Origin: Neckera pumila
Lineage: Eukaryota; Streptophyta; Bryopsida; Hypnales; Neckeraceae
Length of the DNA: 64,000 bases
Assembly: GCA_963969595.1 (NCBI GenBank)
Contig: OZ018415.1
Span: 620,001 to 684,000, forward strand
Direction of reading: 5' to 3'
Positions within the stretch are counted from its first letter, which is position 1. The number at the start of each line of letters is the position of its first letter. Shown here in pieces: positions 60,728 through 64,000 of the stretch. Under the pieces are notes generated by a model, which ran no database searches, was not told the origin of the DNA, and saw only the letters and a list, made by a program, of their open reading frames with translations. The translations under genes and the position numbers were made by a program.

Positions 60728-63274
60728 GGTCCTGGGCTCACATGCTAACAACCCTTTGTACAAATGTAAAGAAAGTATCACCAGTAAGAACCTACGAACC
60801 TTCAAATGGATGAAATAACAAAGATTATGTGAACTTGGGACTTATTTGCAAGCTTTTTTTTTTTTTAAACTGAAACAATTGGTTCTTAAGGGGTCAACAA
60901 GGGTGGAATTCTATATATCCAAATTTGACGAATTGCACATAAAAGACAACTAAAAATTTAGAATTCTATATGGAACTCTACAACAATTGTAAGAGAGAAA
61001 TTACAATTGTTGATTGGTAAATTCTAGATAGAAAGCTCTTAAGAAGTAGCTAACACAAGTTTTTGACTTCTGAAAAAAAAATTTAATATTTGACTTGAAT
61101 TTTTGGTTGATTTTAATGTGGCAACAAGATAAATCTACTTCAAAAGTGTAGTTCACCCTACTCATATAGAAGTAAACGCATCATGAAACTTAGTGAAGAC
61201 AATTCCATCTTTTGAAAACTAAAAATTTTATTTTCCCTTTTGACACATCTAAATTCACTCATTCACTCAGTCCATCAATATCTTTGTAGATTGTGGAGCA
61301 TTGTGTATTTGTCAATTTTGAAAGGATAGTGATAGAACGAGTGAACTTAGTAAGTGAGTAAATTTCTTTTAACCCCCATATTTGTATTTTCATAAAATCC
61401 CTATCAAGGCTTTTTTTTCATGTTTATGAAGTGTTAAAGTGGCGATATAAAATGTTATAGTGGTGCTCCAAATTTCAACATTCATCCATTTATTGGATAG
61501 AAAATATCACATTATCACTTCACATATCCATAATTATGTTTTCATCCACAATTTGGCAATTTAATCCAAGATTTTTTTTAATTTGAACTTTTTGGCAAAA
61601 AACTTCACAATTTTTCATCATTTTTTAGCCAAATTATTTCTTTCCAATGCAATTGGCACTAAAGCCAAAAAGAAAAGCCTTAACTCCTATATTATTGTTT
61701 TTGTTATCCCTTATATCTATATTTTTTGAACATTATAGACTACAATCGATATGGGATTAACAACTTATATGCATCCATATAACACATCAGTATTCTCTAC
61801 CAACTACCTATATCTATATGTCATACACTCTACCAATATTTTATATCAAGCATCCATTTTTTGTATATTGTATTTGTATATATTCTATATATATTCCATA
61901 TATCATATCCATATCAAAGTTTTTTTAATTTCGGTTTGGAGGGGACAAAGCAAGTGTTTTATTTTATTTAGATTAGTGCAATCAAGAGGAGGGCTCGGAG
62001 GAGGGAGGGGGACATTTCTTTTCAAGGGATAGTGGAACCAATGAACCAAATGAAAATTAGAAAACTTTTATCATGGTAATGTAACTACACCTAAATATTG
62101 CACAAATAAGCAATTCAATATGGTTTCCATTATTATAATAAAAAACTCTTTGTGGAGTGTTGTTGGTAGTCAAAAAAAGGCTTCTAGATTCTCTTAGCAT
62201 TTTTGGAACACCACATGCATAAACTATGAATTTCAAAGTATTGAAATAGGGTTTAGGGCAACCAATCATAGACTCTCATAAATAGTGGAAGTACTCCTTC
62301 CATCTCAAAATATATCTAGGATTTCTTAGAAATGATTGTTTAGATTAATTGGTGAGCTACTCCTATTTTTAGGGGATTGCGTAACTGTTGTATCTTTGAA
62401 TCAACTCCACTAGGCGTGAAAGAATGGAAGTCAACAATGAAGCGGTGCATATTGAAAATAGGTGGTGAAATTGACAAATTCTCTCCCTTTCTCAAATTGC
62501 TCTAGTGCTATTAATTTGGATCATTTTTTGAGCAATGTAGATGTAGGGAAGTCCTACGATGATGTCCTTTGTATTCAATTCCAACAATGTCCCTTGATTC
62601 AACTCCAAGAAATTATCAACAAGAGATTTGTTAGTATCGAGTGTTTGTACAATTGTGATTTGAATTCCATCACGTTTTCATTCCCTTTGCAGGGATTGAA
62701 TTGCTATATAGACTCTAGAGCATGGTATTGATCATCTTCAATGTGTTTGAACTAATTTGAGTTGTTGTTGATCAAGTTGTGGAGAGCCAATTGAGACAAG
62801 TATAATTGGAAACCCTGAATTTATTTGGGGACTGAGGGAGTACATGTTAGACAAGAATCTAGCCAATAGGTGTAATTAGGTGTAATTAGGTGTAATTAGG
62901 TGTAATTAGGTGTAATTAGGTGTAATTAGGTGTAATTCAATGGTATTTTCCATTTGTTTTAAAAAATAAAAAATTAGGTGTAATTACCTTTATAAGTAGA
63001 GGCAGCAACTGGAGAAGGTGGGTAGTTCGGTACCAGAAAACCCGGGAAAATATGGGTTCCAAATTTAAAACTCCATTAAATTTCCAGGGGATCCCCTTTA
63101 AAGTGTGACCGCCACATGCGCATTTTTTTTACAGGATTAAATTATTTCTCTCAAGTGGCAAGATATCCCCCACCGACCCATCAGGAGGGCTGACCTGTCA
63201 AATCTTCCAGATTCTCCGGTACTTGCATGGGCCACTGGGCGCCCTTTTATTGGGGAAATAGATTTTTGCCATTC
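60728..63274. other. Gene-free AT-rich stretch
   Basis: No supported gene. An open frame at 61751-62032 is low-complexity Tyr/Ile/Ser. G-rich GGAGGAGGGAGGGGG near 61988 recalls the 34.5-kb minisatellite. The 10-bp tandem repeat at 62869 is listed separately. Confidence 0.6.
62869..62938. repeat. 10-bp tandem repeat x7
   Basis: Seven perfect copies of AGGTGTAATT; a single further copy, TTAGGTGTAATTA, occurs about 50 bp downstream at 62974. No resemblance to plant telomere repeats. Confidence 0.95.
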
Positions 63275-63503
63275 TTAACCCTTGAACGCCAACGAGGACG
63301 TTTTGCGTCCTTTGAATGACAAGAATCTTTCCCTACAGGACAGAAGTGCAACTTTTCATCCTCGGTATTAGGAGTGGGAAGGAAAGATTTACAACAATTT
63401 TTTGACTTCCAATGAATATATTAGGCTTTTTCAAAGTAGATGATGTCACACGGAATCACAATACATGATTTCCACCGCTACCAGTCCGTCCTTCAAGGGT
63501 TAA
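63275..63503. mobile_element. Short TTAA element (221 bp between TTAA)
   Basis: TTAA at 63275 and 63500, ends CCCTTGAACGCCAACGAGG and, inverted, CCCTTGAAGGACGGAC. A near-terminal palindrome GAGGACGTTTTGCGTCC lies inside the left end. The CCCTTGAACGCC end resembles the CCCTAGAACGCCGC end of the family-A elements, so it probably belongs to the same group. Confidence 0.7.
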
Positions 63504-64000
63504 TCATTTGTTTCAGAAAAAAATACGGAAATGACGGTGTTAGGTCCTGCATCCCGGAGATAGGGCACACATCTCAGTACAGCGGGCCCCCATCTGCTTC
63601 CTTGGGGCCAGCCACTCAGCAGGGAAGATTGACTGACACCTACCACCAACCTCACTGACCCCAGCCAAGGATAAATGTGAAAAAATTGCTCCTTGCCGTA
63701 TTTTGTGGTGCGTTCATTTTGTATTTCTTCGCCTCTCCTACTTTAATTTGGGGTCTTTGATTCTAAATACGAATTCAAAATTTTGAAATATTATCATGGG
63801 TGACTAATTTTTAAAAAATTCAGTCTTTTCCCCAAGCAAGAGTAAAACCACGGGATAAAAAAGGAGTCAATCCTACCTCGCTACATGAGGGAATTTGGGA
63901 CTTCTTAAACTGCTTCAATAAGAAAAGTATTGAATCAATAGGTGCATTTTTATTTTTATTTTTTAAAATCCCTAAGTTACTTGAAAATCAACCGTTTTCA
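63504..64000. other. Gene-free stretch to window end
   Basis: No supported gene; a 72-codon frame across 63440-63658 overlaps the element above and has no recognisable content. Confidence 0.5.

Noticed and set aside
55363..60752. Distant inverted similarity (GCTAGCATGTGAG / CTCACATGCTAAC) as ends of a 5.4-kb element
   Set aside because: Only about 14 of 19 bases match, and a related word also occurs at about 56930 in another arrangement; too weak to call.
62869..62938. Interstitial telomere repeat
   Set aside because: The 10-bp unit AGGTGTAATT does not match plant telomere repeats (TTTAGGG type).

Overview
The window looks like nuclear DNA from a land plant. The deciding evidence is one complete spliced gene at 50248-53990, an OBERON-type (OBE1/OBE2) PHD-finger protein. 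This family is known from land plants, and even its N-terminal Ser-rich motif is conserved. Remnants of Ty1/copia, LINE, CACTA-like and Harbinger-like elements fit a plant. I cannot name the species; a non-seed plant is possible but unproven. Most of the 64 kb is AT-rich repeat with decayed genes.

Region 1 (1-22123) is a giant inverted repeat. The arms are about 10.34 kb each and face each other across a 73-bp spacer (11714-11786). The left arm runs off the window start. It also carries a 200-N assembly gap (6538-6737) flanked by two copies of the same 1.17-kb sequence, which is almost certainly an unmerged contig overlap. Each arm holds mirror copies of three decayed, intron-containing genes (called P1, P2, P3 here), an open frame cut by the hinge (P4), and a cluster of TTAA-flanked DNA transposons.

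Region 2 (22124-42600) is single copy. It has tandem repeats, a decayed coiled-coil/RING-like gene (U1), a small repeat-bearing frame (U2), a large decayed gene of unknown function (U3, minus), a 922-bp TTAA element, a minisatellite, a second coiled-coil/RING-like gene (U4, minus) with an acidic/basic coding tract (U5), and a degenerate copia element (minus).

Region 3 (42600-49400) is a mosaic of MITEs, TTAA-element fragments, a tandemly duplicated coding-like segment, a 5'-truncated LINE and a possible divergent gene remnant.

Region 4 (49400-55006) holds the OBERON gene with its likely promoter, then three in-frame exons of an unrecognised gene whose downstream part is missing.

Region 5 (55007-64000) is repeat territory again, including TTAA elements nested inside other TTAA elements. 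One of these nested insertions shows the 4-bp TTAA target duplication directly.

The main themes are a large near-perfect palindrome, an abundant TTAA-targeting transposon group (piggyBac-like by its ends), and a set of decayed genes whose reading frames are broken mostly by TAA/TAG. One of these decayed genes is joined directly to a TTAA-element end and may be a transposase relic. No tRNA, rRNA or CRISPR array was seen.
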